A stretch of 64,000 nucleotides of DNA from Meira nashicola. Lineage: Eukaryota > Basidiomycota > Exobasidiomycetes > Exobasidiales > Brachybasidiaceae. The notes beneath the pieces were generated by a model. The model was not told where the DNA came from, did no database searches, and saw only the letters and a list, made by a program, of their open reading frames with translations. The position numbers and the translations under genes were made by a program. This document shows positions 39,758-50,207 of the stretch, piece by piece; positions within the stretch are counted from its first letter, which is position 1; each line of letters starts with the position of its first letter. The DNA lies in NCBI GenBank assembly GCA_001600355.1, contig BCJU01000001.1:4278013-4342012 (forward strand), written 5' to 3'.

Positions 39758-41197
39758 ATGGTCCAAGTTCACGCTCTTTTCGGCTTGGCCGCTTCATTTG
39801 TCGCTTTGACATCTGCTCTTCCAAATGTAGCTCAACCAGCTGCTGATGGTCAAGTATTACAAGCACGTAGGCCAAATCCAACGCCTTCTCAACCTTTTGC
39901 CGTTAAACGTCAACAAGGTCGTCAAACAACAGGTGCTTTCTCTGCTTTCTCTGGATCTCTTCCTGCAAGCCTTAGTTCAGTGATTGCCACAATCACAAGT
40001 GGAACAGATGCAAGCGTTTCCGAAGTACCCCCAAAGACAACTTATACTGGAGGCGCACAAAACCCATCAATCTCTAATGCACCTCCATTGCCAAGTCAAA
40101 GTGCAATCGTAGTTTCAAACTTTCCCGCTTTAGATAAAAGTCCTGATCCAAATCTACCTTTATCTCAAGAATTCATTAAAAAATACGATTTATCAAGCGT
40201 TCCAAACATTCCCATCACTGATGGTACTTGTAGCGGTCAATTCGGTGCAAACGCTGCTGCAAACAGATATTGGACTTGCGGTGGTCATACAGCACCTTCC
40301 GATATCACAGCTTGCCCTGACAAGAACCATTGGGGTTTGTCATACGATGATGGACCATCTCCTTACACTCCTCAATTGCTAGATTATCTTGAATCTCAAA
40401 ACTTGAAAACAACTTTCTTCATCGTAGGTTCTCGTGCTCTTTCTCGTCAAGATTTATTACGTTATGAATACATGAACGGACATCAACTTAGTGTTCACAC
40501 ATGGTCTCATCCTGCTTTAACAACACAAACCAATCAACAAATTTTATTAGAATTAGCTTGGACGATGGAAGTTATTCGTCAAGTTACAGGTGTTACTCCC
40601 GTTACCATGCGTCCTCCTTATGGTGATATCGATGACCGTGTTCGTGCAATTTGCAAGATCTTAGGTTTAACACCAATCATGTGGACCAGCACAAGTGATA
40701 CAATGACATACGATACAAACGATTGGCGTATCGGAGCAGGTCAAGTTAGCGCTGCTTCTGTTGTCGGTAACTTTACTCAAATTTTGAACAATTCTGCTAC
40801 CTTGAACACCGGTTACATTGTCTTGGAACATGATTTGTACAAACAAAGTGTCGAATTAGCAACTGAAGTCGTTCTACCAATGGCTTTAGCACATTCTCCC
40901 AAGCAAACTCTTGAACCCATTTACCAATGCTTGGGTTTGCAATTGGGTGATTCTTATGTAGAAACCAATCGTAACGTGTCAGGAAGTGGTGGTGTTGCAT
41001 CTCCAGGAGACACAAACCCTACTTCAAACAGCTCCTCGAGCGGCAGCAGCAGCGGAAACAAAGCAGGTAACTTCGGCTCAAGTGGTAGTGGTGGTGGCTC
41101 ATCTGGTGCTTCTTCTATCCTCTCGGCACAAAATATGCCATTAGCAATCTCTGCTACTTTGGGTCTGGGTGCCTTCTTTGCCTTTTTTGCACTTTAA
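39758..41197 (+). CDS. GPI-type chitin deacetylase (polysaccharide deacetylase, CE4)
   Basis: Single exon, 479 aa. Residues 1-20 form a signal peptide. The NodB/CE4 motifs are complete: SYDDGP (195-200; catalytic Asp and metal Asp), HTWSH (247-251; metal His pair), RPPYGD (285-290), MWTSTSDT and YIVLEHDL. It removes N-acetyl groups from cell-wall chitin to make chitosan. The C-terminal 80 residues are Ser/Gly/Asn-rich and end in a hydrophobic tail, typical of a GPI anchor, so it acts at the plasma membrane or wall. The long N-terminal Ser/Pro region (about 20-150) may be a propeptide or O-glycosylated stalk. Confidence 0.93.
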   Translation: MVQVHALFGLAASFVALTSALPNVAQPAADGQVLQARRPNPTPSQPFAVKRQQGRQTTGAFSAFSGSLPASLSSVIATITSGTDASVSEVPPKTTYTGGAQNPSISNAPPLPSQSAIVVSNFPALDKSPDPNLPLSQEFIKKYDLSSVPNIPITDGTCSGQFGANAAANRYWTCGGHTAPSDITACPDKNHWGLSYDDGPSPYTPQLLDYLESQNLKTTFFIVGSRALSRQDLLRYEYMNGHQLSVHTWSHPALTTQTNQQILLELAWTMEVIRQVTGVTPVTMRPPYGDIDDRVRAICKILGLTPIMWTSTSDTMTYDTNDWRIGAGQVSAASVVGNFTQILNNSATLNTGYIVLEHDLYKQSVELATEVVLPMALAHSPKQTLEPIYQCLGLQLGDSYVETNRNVSGSGGVASPGDTNPTSNSSSSGSSSGNKAGNFGSSGSGGGSSGASSILSAQNMPLAISATLGLGAFFAFFAL

Positions 41198-41467
41198 GTA
41201 GCATTTCTTGAATAAGAACATGCTTTCATGCTTCAAATTTGCTCTTTGTCTGCACTTGTAAGAGTATTCGTCTCATCTTAGAGTGAGGTCAAAGATCTGC
41301 TTTTCATACCTAATGGACATTGCTCTGCATTTCATTTTATGTACATCCATCTTACACAGATCTTAATGACATTCAAAAATTATCTTGTTCTTTTTTCAGT
41401 CAATTGTACAATTTACGGCAGTAAGAAATAGTTACAGAACAATATTGCAAAATACACCTCACATTCC

Positions 41468-43295
41468 TCAGCTCTGTGGAGCAAAAGAACGAACAGATCT
41501 GTCCAAGCTTGATGTGAACAGAATACCTTTATTCCAACTCCATTTACAGTCAGTAATTGGCGCAGAATGTGCTTCGTTAGAAGACCATAATAATTGCCAA
41601 GTCTTATTTGCATATACGCGAACATCAGATCCAACGACAGCCAAAAATTGAGCACTAGGGTCAAATTGAACTGTTATAGGTAATGCGTTTCCTTTTGTAT
41701 CAGCTGCATCCACTGTAATCGAACCAGACTTTGAGAGTTTCCGTAGATCCCAAATTTCTACTAGAGAAGATGTTGAGCTCGCTAATAGATAGCCATTTTC
41801 ACTGAAATTGAGAGAAGAGACGATCTTTGATGATTCTGAGCTAAATGATGCACTCTCTTGACCTGTCTTTACATCGTAAATTACAACGGAGCCAGATGAC
41901 GTGCCGGCAGCTAGGAGAACTCCATCAGGATGGATATCTAGGCTAGTATATTGGTGCGAAGTGACAATTTGTAAAAGGCGATCGCCAGATGATATATCAA
42001 AGAATCCAATTGTCCCGTCTGCTGATGCCGCTGCAAAGTATAGTCCTGAAGGATGGATGGCGAGACCTGTGATCGATTTCTCGAATGTAGTGATCGTATG
42101 GGCTAATGAATATACATTCTTTTCATTACCATCCGCTTTCCATACGTGCACGCTGTGATCAGCACTGGCGCTTATTGCCCATTCGGGAACCTCTTCTTTC
42201 TCAGATATGTTGCCAAATTCCACACCCACCAAAGATTTAACGAACAGTACTTTATTAACGGAATCAGTGTGCCCTTTTAAAGTTGCTATAGTTTTACCGG
42301 TCGATCTCTTGTACACCTGTACCTGCTTATCCTTCCCACCTGTCAAACATAGATCGCCATCTAATGAAACATCCAAAGCAGTCACGCCAGGGGATCTGGT
42401 AGTGTGCAAAGAAGGTATGCTTTCGAGCTGTGCAAATTTTGATACATCGGATGCTTGGGTATATCCCTCTGGTTTCCGTTTCAATTTTGCTTTTCTTGTG
42501 GAGGAAAGCGCAGCAGATGTTTCGTCAATCTTTGCAACAAAAGAGATTGGCAAGCCTTTGATCTCTGAAGTGGATGCATTAGTTGCATCTGTCATCTCTG
42601 CATCTCTTCCGGCACCATTTTGTCCCATCGAGTCTCTTAAACTTGCCAAAGCTGTTCGTGCTTCATCGCGTTCCCATAATAATCGTGCTATCACACGATT
42701 TGCGCTATCATTGGCATATAATGCATGTGCTAACTCTTGTCTGACACTATCATACGCTTTTTTGAGTGTAAAAGTTTCCAAAACGGATGCATCGATTTCA
42801 TTCTGTAGTGTCGATAGTAGTGAAGGAATTGAAGAATGTGATGGTGGTCTTGGAGCGACAGTTTTTGGATCTGGAGACAAGAACAATTGAATGTCAGCAC
42901 AAGGTTCATAAGTATGGCATTTGAGTTCACGATCGATCAGCTAGTGTAGAATAAGCATCGCATGTTAAAAACATGCTCATCAACAGCCTTCTAGTTGATA
43001 ATGTATTTTTTAGGTCTTATTTTCATCTTTTCGAAATATGCTTTTTGATCAATACTCACTTGCTTTGACTTCTATTAGATCATATTCCGTAAGTGAATCT
43101 CCCGTTATCGGATCTTTTCCGTTTTCTTCAATGTATTTCAGGATTAATCTTTGTTCATATACCAATCCGCTCTTTTTCGAAATCACCGGTATTGCTGGAG
43201 GCTCGCCAGAGACTGTGAGAGGAAGAGAAAGAAGGTTATGTCAGAATATTATATTTTCAATTTCCTCTACAAGAGTACCCACTTGCACAAAACAT
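41468..43295 (-). CDS. PRP19: Prp19, U-box/WD40 splicing factor and ubiquitin ligase (three exons)
   Basis: Exons 43295-43283 (13 nt), 43212-43060 and 42870-41468 give 522 aa, matching the family (about 500). Splicing joins MFCA to ISGEPP, then LIEVKA to NPKTVAPRPP, as in Prp19 from other eukaryotes. Residues 1-60 are the U-box (E3). LQNEIDASVLETFTLKKAYD and RQELAHALYANDSANRVIAR form the tetramerising coiled coil. From about 185 to the end are seven WD40 repeats. It is the core of the NineTeen complex that activates the spliceosome. The second intron is 189 bp, three times the local norm. Convergent with the deacetylase gene (270 bp) and divergent from the next gene (227 bp). Confidence 0.93.
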
Positions 43296-43522
43296 GTCGA
43301 ATGGCGATACTTTTGATGGTCAAGAGCAAACGTATGCTTCTTCTCGATGATCATTTAACGCGTTCAATTGAGAAGAATATGGTGAATTTATGCAGTGCAT
43401 ATATTTATTACACGTGATAATACACGATATCAAGCGCGTTTAAGGAATTCATGCATTGACATATTCTCATGTGTGGAGGCAACTTTCTCATTCCAACTCT
43501 ATCATCCATCCTTATCGTCACA

Positions 43523-44626
43523 ATGGCGGACGATGAATATGAAAGAGAAAGGCAAGAGAACATTCGAAAGAATAGAGAACTTATGCTCAGTTTAGGTCTG
43601 AATGTGAGTCGATTGATCTCTGTAACGAAAGGAATGATGGCATTGACCCTTTGTTTCATTTTATTTTAGCCTGCTGAACCATCACGAAACAAATTACAGG
43701 TCAAGAAAACATCAAAGCCGGTTAGAAAAGTCAAAGATGAAGGATCTGATGAAGAGGAACAAGAAAGTGACAGGAGAACGCGTAGTAAACGAACAAGAAA
43801 CAGTCTGACCAAAACAGCAGCATACCCCGAACCTTCACGAAAGAGTGCACGATTGTCAGCCCAATCCACCATTTCCTACAACGAAGATGATGAGAATTTA
43901 GGAAGAAGAAGTAGAAGGAGAAAGTTTGAGGATGATGATGAAGATAATAAACAAAACATTTATGTGATGCCAAAATTAAAGAAACTTCGAAATCCAAGTC
44001 CACCAACCGAATCGGAGAATTATGAATCAGAAATATACGCAAATGCACCTTCACCACCAAAACGAGAATCGAATGGAAACATCATTTTCGAAAATAATAA
44101 TCGACATTTTATGCCAAACGTAACGCCAAAAGAAATGATTCAAGGTGGAATTTTTGGTGGAACTGCTTTTCGTCCATTTTATTCACGAATTTTGAAACAA
44201 CAACTAAATCCGCAAGAAGAAATGTCTGAATTTCCAAAAGATTGGTTCGAAGGTATAAAAAACAAAGAAGAACATCTGACGTCTACAATTTATGATCCAG
44301 AAGTCAATCGATTTGGAGTCAAAGCTGGCCAATCATTGGAAGAATGGGAGAGTAACAATTGGATTCGAGCACCCGATTATCGAGGCTGGTGGCAGTGGTA
44401 TTTTCGCTTTTACCAAGGTAGACGAACAAGTGATGATGCTCGTCAAATTGGAAGATGGCTAAAAGCATGTGGGCCGGCAGGAAGGTTCAAGAGATCGTTA
44501 GTAGCAAAAATTCATCGTGCAGGTGCAACTTGGGATGATGAAACGATTACTCCGGTCGTACGTCAAACTTTGTTTCATTGGGCTTATCAATTAACCGAAC
44601 AAGATTATCATGCATATCTGCCATAA
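43523..44626 (+). CDS. Conserved fungal protein of unknown function, basic/acidic N-terminus (two exons)
   Basis: Exons 43523-43603 and 43670-44626 (66-bp intron) give 345 aa. The N-terminal 150 residues are highly charged with nuclear-localisation-like clusters (RRTRSKRTRN, GRRSRRRKF). The C-terminal 170 residues are ordered: GIFGGTAFRPFYSRI, EFPKDWF, EEWESNNWIRAPDYRGWWQW, YFRFYQGRRTSDDARQI, GRWLKACGPAGRFKR and a Trp/Tyr-rich end. I recognise this as a module widespread in fungal genomes as a conserved hypothetical, without a known function. It is probably nuclear. It shares a 227-bp divergent promoter with PRP19. Confidence 0.85.
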
Positions 44627-44726
44627 GATTGACAAAACTAAAACATTTCCATTCTGCACAATATACTAGCACATGTATCAATAGTGTACAATAAGCAGGG
44701 ATACCCTTGAAGAAAATTACACTGAT

Positions 44727-47700
44727 TTAGAGATTAAATACTTCCAGTCCTGGCTCATTTTGCGTTGAATTTGTTGCACTGTTATCCGTTTCCAAACGAT
44801 TTTCATCCACCAAAAAAGGTTCAGATAATAAATCAGCAACAACTTGAGTAGAATCATTGCCGCTATCAGCAGTGAATCCGTTCGAAGCAAAAGCATTAAA
44901 ATCAAATTTATCCGATTCCGGTAATTGACCTTGTTGATTTTGAGAAAACATAGTATTGATACCTTGTTGTGTCGGATCGGATAACATAGACATCATCATT
45001 GGAACACTCATTCCACCTGAGGGCATAGCATTGGATTGCAACATTGCATCAAAAGCAGGATTTTGCGTCAATGCAAGCATAGATGAATTATTCAATCCGT
45101 CTTCACCATTATTATCATCTTGTTCGACAGGAATGACACCATCAAGGTATAATAAATGACTTAAGAACATTTCATGCAAATGACCACTTCGAACCGAGCT
45201 AACCAACTCAGAACATCTCCTAGCTTTGACGCTCTTCATGCCTGCCCTACGAAGTGCACCAACGATCAAAGCAAGATTTTCCATAACTCTATTCAAAGCA
45301 GCACTTTCATCTGGCACGAGTAATTTAGGGGGATTTGTCTTTTTTGAGCCATTTGTTTTGGCTTTTGGGCCTCCTGTAACATCTTGTGGTTGCATTCGCT
45401 TTTGTAGCAAGATCATATCTTTACCCATCATTCGTGCGCAAACACTCCAAGTTAAAAACATTTGAGGATGTAATAATGCAAAATCCAAAGATGAATTGAC
45501 CAATTGATGTAACATTTGCATAACTTTTTCAACCGCAAGTAAAATTCTTCCATTCGCTGATGTTGGTGTAGGCTCAGCTTCTTTGATAGTGCATAAATTT
45601 GATCGAGAGAGATAAGGCTCATGAAGGTAGATGATTGCCAGCGAAATGTTTGAGTATGCGTTGAGACCATCTGAACTGCATTCGAACCATGCTTTTGACG
45701 GAAAAGTTGAAATAAATTCGTCAATCTGTTTGTCCATAATCGGCACGCCTGGTGGCTTGTTTCGTAATGGTTGAGATCGAGAGGTCAATGTACATACTCT
45801 GCGAAGAAGGATAGCAGATTTGATATGCAAAGTGAATTCATCCAAATGACCTGTTGTGAATAAATCTGCTGAACTTAAAGTTTGACTGTTTGGAGCTACA
45901 TTATTACCTGCAAGAAAATCATTGACCGAACATGGCAAATGAGTCAGAACAGCTTGTTCGTGAATCATATTCTCGTAAAAGCCTGGCGGTCCACTTGTAT
46001 ATTGATCAGCCAAAAATGTATGCCATAATACCATTCTTCTTTCGTGTTCTTCCAATCCATGTGCATCACCAAATAAACCTGGAGTTGTACCGACTTTTCC
46101 TGTTGGACTGAAATGTCGAGAAGGTAATTTATCCAAACCTGCAGGAGCAATTGCTCTTGCAAGGAATCCGCTCAAAAAGTATGATTCAACGAACCTTCCT
46201 TCATTCCATAACACATAAACAATAATCGTTCCGCCTGCTAACCAATCTAAAGGATTTCGAAAATCTGTCATTAATGAACGTTCAATCTTTTGACGTCCTT
46301 TGGATAGGTGAAATTCTTTGAATGTTAATGTTGAATGTTGTACATGTTGTCGTTGATTGGGATTAGACAACATTGTAACGAATCGATCGCGCATTCCGTT
46401 ACCCATTGTTGTATTGTTGTGATAAGGTGAGATATCAGCAGCAGCGCAGAGGATAGAATGAATGAGAGAATCATGAGGCCTATGTGGATGATGTATGGGT
46501 AACAATAGGCCAGACATAAACGTCGGTCTATACACCAATGTTCGCAAAGGATGTAATCGGAAAAAGATGTCACACAATGAAGTAACCACTTCCGAGCTAG
46601 GCAAATCACTGCTCCAACCAGGCCACAAAAGTTGCATAAACGATTCATCATTTGTTGTCCCTGCACCGCTTTCCAATTTTGTAGAATCGACCAACATTGG
46701 ATCAGTATCGATTTCGTTGGTTTTATTTTCATGATCTATGCCGGCTTCGTTTGTATCAGAACGGCGAGGTAGAGGAGCATGAGTTTTATTGAGATACTGT
46801 GAATCCATTCCTGTTCGCAAAGATGACGTCGTGGATAAAGAGCCAATATTCACGCCTGCAGGTCTTTGAAAGTATCGCATTCGATGTTTTTCTTCTCGCC
46901 CAGATAAAGGTGAAAGCATTGACAAGATTGGCACTGCAGGTCTTAAAGCTTCTTCTGGCTCAGGCTCACGAGAGGATGCACGACTTCGCCATCTGTATGG
47001 TGTCTGATTGGCTTCCCAATAATGACTTGCACTTCCTGAAACCCCATAAGCTCTTGCTTGACGTAATTTATCTTCTAAATCTGCCACTCTTGCCTCTAAT
47101 CGAGCTGCTTTTTGTTCAGCTGTTTCCTTTTTATTCTCTTTACCTTCCCTTCCATCCGGATTTCCTATACTGTAAGGCCTAACACTATCACGAACAGGTA
47201 ATCCTGTCCCACTTCCATTTGTTCGTTGTCTTTTTATCGAAGGACGATTTTGTGTACCAAAATTGGAATCTCCAGAAGTTGTATAACCACCACCTTGACT
47301 TGGACTAGCTGAAAGTGTTGATGGGGAATAGGCACTTTCTTGTTGTTTACCAGAAGATGATGCTGATGAAGGCCCATGAGCTGCTGTAGAAATTGGTACA
47401 GGATCATCATATACACAATCTCCATCAGGAACGGGCGAAGCATGATTAGCAACAGCGGCCGCTTTTCTAGATTTAACACATGTTCCGCAAACCGGCCTTT
47501 GTGCGTCACATTTGAGCTTTCTCCTTCTACATGATTGACATGCTTGTCCTCTTCGTAGAGGTGTAATTCCAGCATTTCTTTGCTGAGACGTTGCAGGGGT
47601 ATCAGAAGAAGGTGATGCTGATTGTTTGGTATTTTGTGCAATATCGGATTGTGCTAATGGGTGAGGCATATGACGAAGATTTGCAGGTGGAAAAGATTGA

Positions 47701-48167
47701 ATGTGATGACCTTGATTTAATGAATTAGTCGGATATGCCATTTGTTGTTGATTCGATTGAAAAGGCATTGTGGATCGAGGACTGGAAACGCCGCTTCCAC
47801 TAGAGCCATAAGCGAATATAGTGTCTACATCACCACCTACAGAGCCACGATGAGTTGTTGAATATCCGCCAGGACTATTCCCTTTACTACTTTGACCATA
47901 CCCTGCTCCATAACCACCTAAAACGCCAGAAGCATTTGGAGAAGAAGTAAAGTATTGTGTTGAAGGCGGCGTTCGGATAAGTCCTTGTTTTGTATTACTA
48001 TGAGATGCTGAAGAAGGACGAGACAATGGATGAAATGGAGAATTAAAGCTTTCACTTCCGCTTGCAAAAGGGTTTGATTGTGAGTGTGAACTTGATTGAT
48101 GGGTATCTTGGTATTGTCGCAATCCACCACTATCTCCCCCTGATTGATTGTTGTAGTTGGTTTGCAT
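44727..48167 (-). CDS. Zn(II)2Cys6 fungal transcription factor with expanded last zinc-loop
   Basis: An uninterrupted frame of 1146 aa from the first ATG. The first 200 residues are Ser/Gln/Gly-rich. QACQSCRRRKLKCDAQRP begins the binuclear cluster C-x2-C-x6-C-x6-C-x2-C, but the sixth Cys comes 20 residues later (PVPDGDCVYD) instead of the usual 6-9. EQKAARLEARVADLEDKLRQ is the linker coiled coil for dimerisation. The fungal_trans middle homology region follows (DIFFRLHPLRTLVYRP, DWLAGGTIIVYVLWNEGRFVE). The C-terminal 200 residues are Asn/Gln/Ser-rich, a likely activation domain. Target genes are unknown. Convergent with the previous gene, with TGTACA at 44685-44690 in the 100-bp gap. Confidence 0.9.
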   Translation of the reverse strand: MQTNYNNQSGGDSGGLRQYQDTHQSSSHSQSNPFASGSESFNSPFHPLSRPSSASHSNTKQGLIRTPPSTQYFTSSPNASGVLGGYGAGYGQSSKGNSPGGYSTTHRGSVGGDVDTIFAYGSSGSGVSSPRSTMPFQSNQQQMAYPTNSLNQGHHIQSFPPANLRHMPHPLAQSDIAQNTKQSASPSSDTPATSQQRNAGITPLRRGQACQSCRRRKLKCDAQRPVCGTCVKSRKAAAVANHASPVPDGDCVYDDPVPISTAAHGPSSASSSGKQQESAYSPSTLSASPSQGGGYTTSGDSNFGTQNRPSIKRQRTNGSGTGLPVRDSVRPYSIGNPDGREGKENKKETAEQKAARLEARVADLEDKLRQARAYGVSGSASHYWEANQTPYRWRSRASSREPEPEEALRPAVPILSMLSPLSGREEKHRMRYFQRPAGVNIGSLSTTSSLRTGMDSQYLNKTHAPLPRRSDTNEAGIDHENKTNEIDTDPMLVDSTKLESGAGTTNDESFMQLLWPGWSSDLPSSEVVTSLCDIFFRLHPLRTLVYRPTFMSGLLLPIHHPHRPHDSLIHSILCAAADISPYHNNTTMGNGMRDRFVTMLSNPNQRQHVQHSTLTFKEFHLSKGRQKIERSLMTDFRNPLDWLAGGTIIVYVLWNEGRFVESYFLSGFLARAIAPAGLDKLPSRHFSPTGKVGTTPGLFGDAHGLEEHERRMVLWHTFLADQYTSGPPGFYENMIHEQAVLTHLPCSVNDFLAGNNVAPNSQTLSSADLFTTGHLDEFTLHIKSAILLRRVCTLTSRSQPLRNKPPGVPIMDKQIDEFISTFPSKAWFECSSDGLNAYSNISLAIIYLHEPYLSRSNLCTIKEAEPTPTSANGRILLAVEKVMQMLHQLVNSSLDFALLHPQMFLTWSVCARMMGKDMILLQKRMQPQDVTGGPKAKTNGSKKTNPPKLLVPDESAALNRVMENLALIVGALRRAGMKSVKARRCSELVSSVRSGHLHEMFLSHLLYLDGVIPVEQDDNNGEDGLNNSSMLALTQNPAFDAMLQSNAMPSGGMSVPMMMSMLSDPTQQGINTMFSQNQQGQLPESDKFDFNAFASNGFTADSGNDSTQVVADLLSEPFLVDENRLETDNSATNSTQNEPGLEVFNL

Positions 48168-48883
48168 ACTGTCCCAAATATATGCGGATGTACTGTTAAA
48201 ACGCAATATCAAAGCATATTGGTAAGATTGATCGTTTTGATTTTCACTTCCAATGGATGTTGAAGATGTTGATTCTTCTTCGTATACTAGATGAACTCTT
48301 GAAAGAAGATTTTTCGTTACGCTATGCAGAATTAAACAATTTAACGGATGGAGAGAAGTATGTAATTCGGGTCAAGTTACACACTACATATGTACATACC
48401 CATATAGTCTATATATGCATATAATGCATCTCATTGGATCGTTCTTCATCATAATCAACCCACAGTCAATTGACTACTCACACTACCTCAGTACCATTCA
48501 AGAAAAAAGGGAAAATCAGTAAAAGACGAGTGACGGAATTCTAATTAAAACGCGTAATTTTGAAACCTACAGGGAGGTATTACAGGTGAAATGCCTGCAA
48601 ATGGCCTAGTTTCAATTCTGGGGTTAAAAGTCCGTGATAGGGCATTCCTTGCATCTTTTATTACGAAAAGCCGAGAGTTATGAATCTGACCCCCGAACTT
48701 TCTTTAATTCTATCATAACCAAGAAAAGGCTAAACTTCATATGTATGCAGATTCCGCCGCGCTTACATTAAATGTCTGTGCGTTGAAGGTGATTATGCAT
48801 ATAATATTGCGTCATGCAGAAAATGTTTTTTCAAAAAGATGCTCATTCCGAACAACCATCTTCCCTGAAAAGATTAGGACGAG
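48168..48883. other. Divergent promoter region, Zn2Cys6 regulator and dipeptidase
   Basis: About 715 bp. The open frame of the regulator continues upstream to 48212 with only a TTG. Dense TATG/CATA alternating sequence occurs near 48391-48432. No other gene seen. Confidence 0.45.
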
Positions 48884-50122
48884 ATGTTTGTGTTTGAAAA
48901 GTTGATTTCGCTCTTGCTAGCTTTTCAAATATATTTATTCGATCATAATCAAATCTCTCAATCACTTTCAAATCAAATCGCAAAGGATGTCTTACGTCAA
49001 CAACCATTAATCGATCTTCATGTTGATTTACCGGTCATGTTTCGATTTATCTATCATAATGATATTTCTAACGTCGATTATCATGGCCCACTTGAACCGC
49101 ACGTAGATTTGACAAAGTTACAAAAAGGTCATTCAGGTGGATTTTTTAGTATCGCATATGCAGAATGTCCAAAAAATTCTCCTAAAGGAAATGAAGATGA
49201 AGAAGAACAAAATAAACTTTTCTTACAACCTTCAAATGGAGTTCGTGATACTCTTGAACAGATTGACGTTACTCATCAGCTTATTGCACAATACCCCAAC
49301 GAGATCGCATTAGCCACTTCTCCAAAAGAAATTCTTCACAATTTTAAAAATAAAAAGATTAGTCATCTTATAGGTGTTGAAGGTGCACATTTATTAGGTA
49401 ATTCGTTAGGAACCCTTCGTACATTTTATGCTTTAGGAGCTCGTTATCTAACTTTAACACACACTTGTCATAATGCTTTCGCCGATACTTCAGGCTCAAG
49501 CGATAATGAACCAGCAATTCCTTTACATGGCGGATTGAGTGCTTATGGAAAAAGGCTTATTCGAGAAATGAATAGATTAGGAATGATTGTAGATGTTTCT
49601 CATACTTCTGATGATACAACAAAGCAAGCAATCTTATATTCAGAAGCACCAGTCGTATTCACTCATAGTGGTTCAAAAACGATTAACAATCATACACGCA
49701 ACGTACCTGATGAAATTTTAAAACTTATTTCAGAAAAGAGTGAACGGGATGCAGTGATTGGAATACCGGCTTTACCTTCTTTTGTTGCTCTTCAGCCCGA
49801 ACGTCAAACTATTCAAACGGTTGCTGATCATATTGAATATATTGCAAAAGTGGCAGGCAAGAGTAGAGTGGCTATCGGAACAGATTTCGACGGTTTCATT
49901 CAAAAACCAATAAAAGGATTAGAGGATGTATCAAAGTATGCAAATATATTAGCAGAACTAGCAAGCAGAGGATGGACACATGCCGAATTGAAGGGTTTGG
50001 TGAGCGGAAACTTCTTACGAGTCTTTGGCAAGATTGAAAGTATCGGGAAAGAACATTCTCGTAAAAGAACGGAAGCGGATACCAAACCATGGAACGCAAG
50101 AACGGATTTGGGACACATATAG
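48884..50122 (+). CDS. Membrane dipeptidase, peptidase family M19 (renal dipeptidase-like)
   Basis: Single exon, 412 aa. All zinc-site motifs of M19 are visible: IDLHVDLP (His46, Asp48), IGVEGAHLLG (bridging Glu166), VDVSH (His240), FTHSGS (His261) and IGTDFDG (Asp334). GTLRTFYALGARYLTLTHTC is the family core. It hydrolyses dipeptides, including some with D-residues. The first 20 residues are hydrophobic (LISLLLAFQIYLF), so a signal peptide or anchor is possible though weak. It converges with the dysferlin-domain gene at an 85-bp gap. Confidence 0.92.
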   Translation: MFVFEKLISLLLAFQIYLFDHNQISQSLSNQIAKDVLRQQPLIDLHVDLPVMFRFIYHNDISNVDYHGPLEPHVDLTKLQKGHSGGFFSIAYAECPKNSPKGNEDEEEQNKLFLQPSNGVRDTLEQIDVTHQLIAQYPNEIALATSPKEILHNFKNKKISHLIGVEGAHLLGNSLGTLRTFYALGARYLTLTHTCHNAFADTSGSSDNEPAIPLHGGLSAYGKRLIREMNRLGMIVDVSHTSDDTTKQAILYSEAPVVFTHSGSKTINNHTRNVPDEILKLISEKSERDAVIGIPALPSFVALQPERQTIQTVADHIEYIAKVAGKSRVAIGTDFDGFIQKPIKGLEDVSKYANILAELASRGWTHAELKGLVSGNFLRVFGKIESIGKEHSRKRTEADTKPWNARTDLGHI

Positions 50123-50207
50123 AACTTTATAGAATTGTATATTAGACACTTCATTACATACATGTGCATTTTGGAATTTTATATCGCTTGTTATTTGCAA
50201 AGCATAC

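Noticed and set aside
42207..42890. 227-aa ORF antisense to PRP19
   Set aside because: It lies entirely inside the well-supported PRP19 exon 3 on the other strand, has no domain, and is explained by codon bias of the real gene.
48168..48212. Upstream extension of the Zn2Cys6 protein (MILRFN start)
   Set aside because: The first codon is TTG; the first ATG is at 48167.
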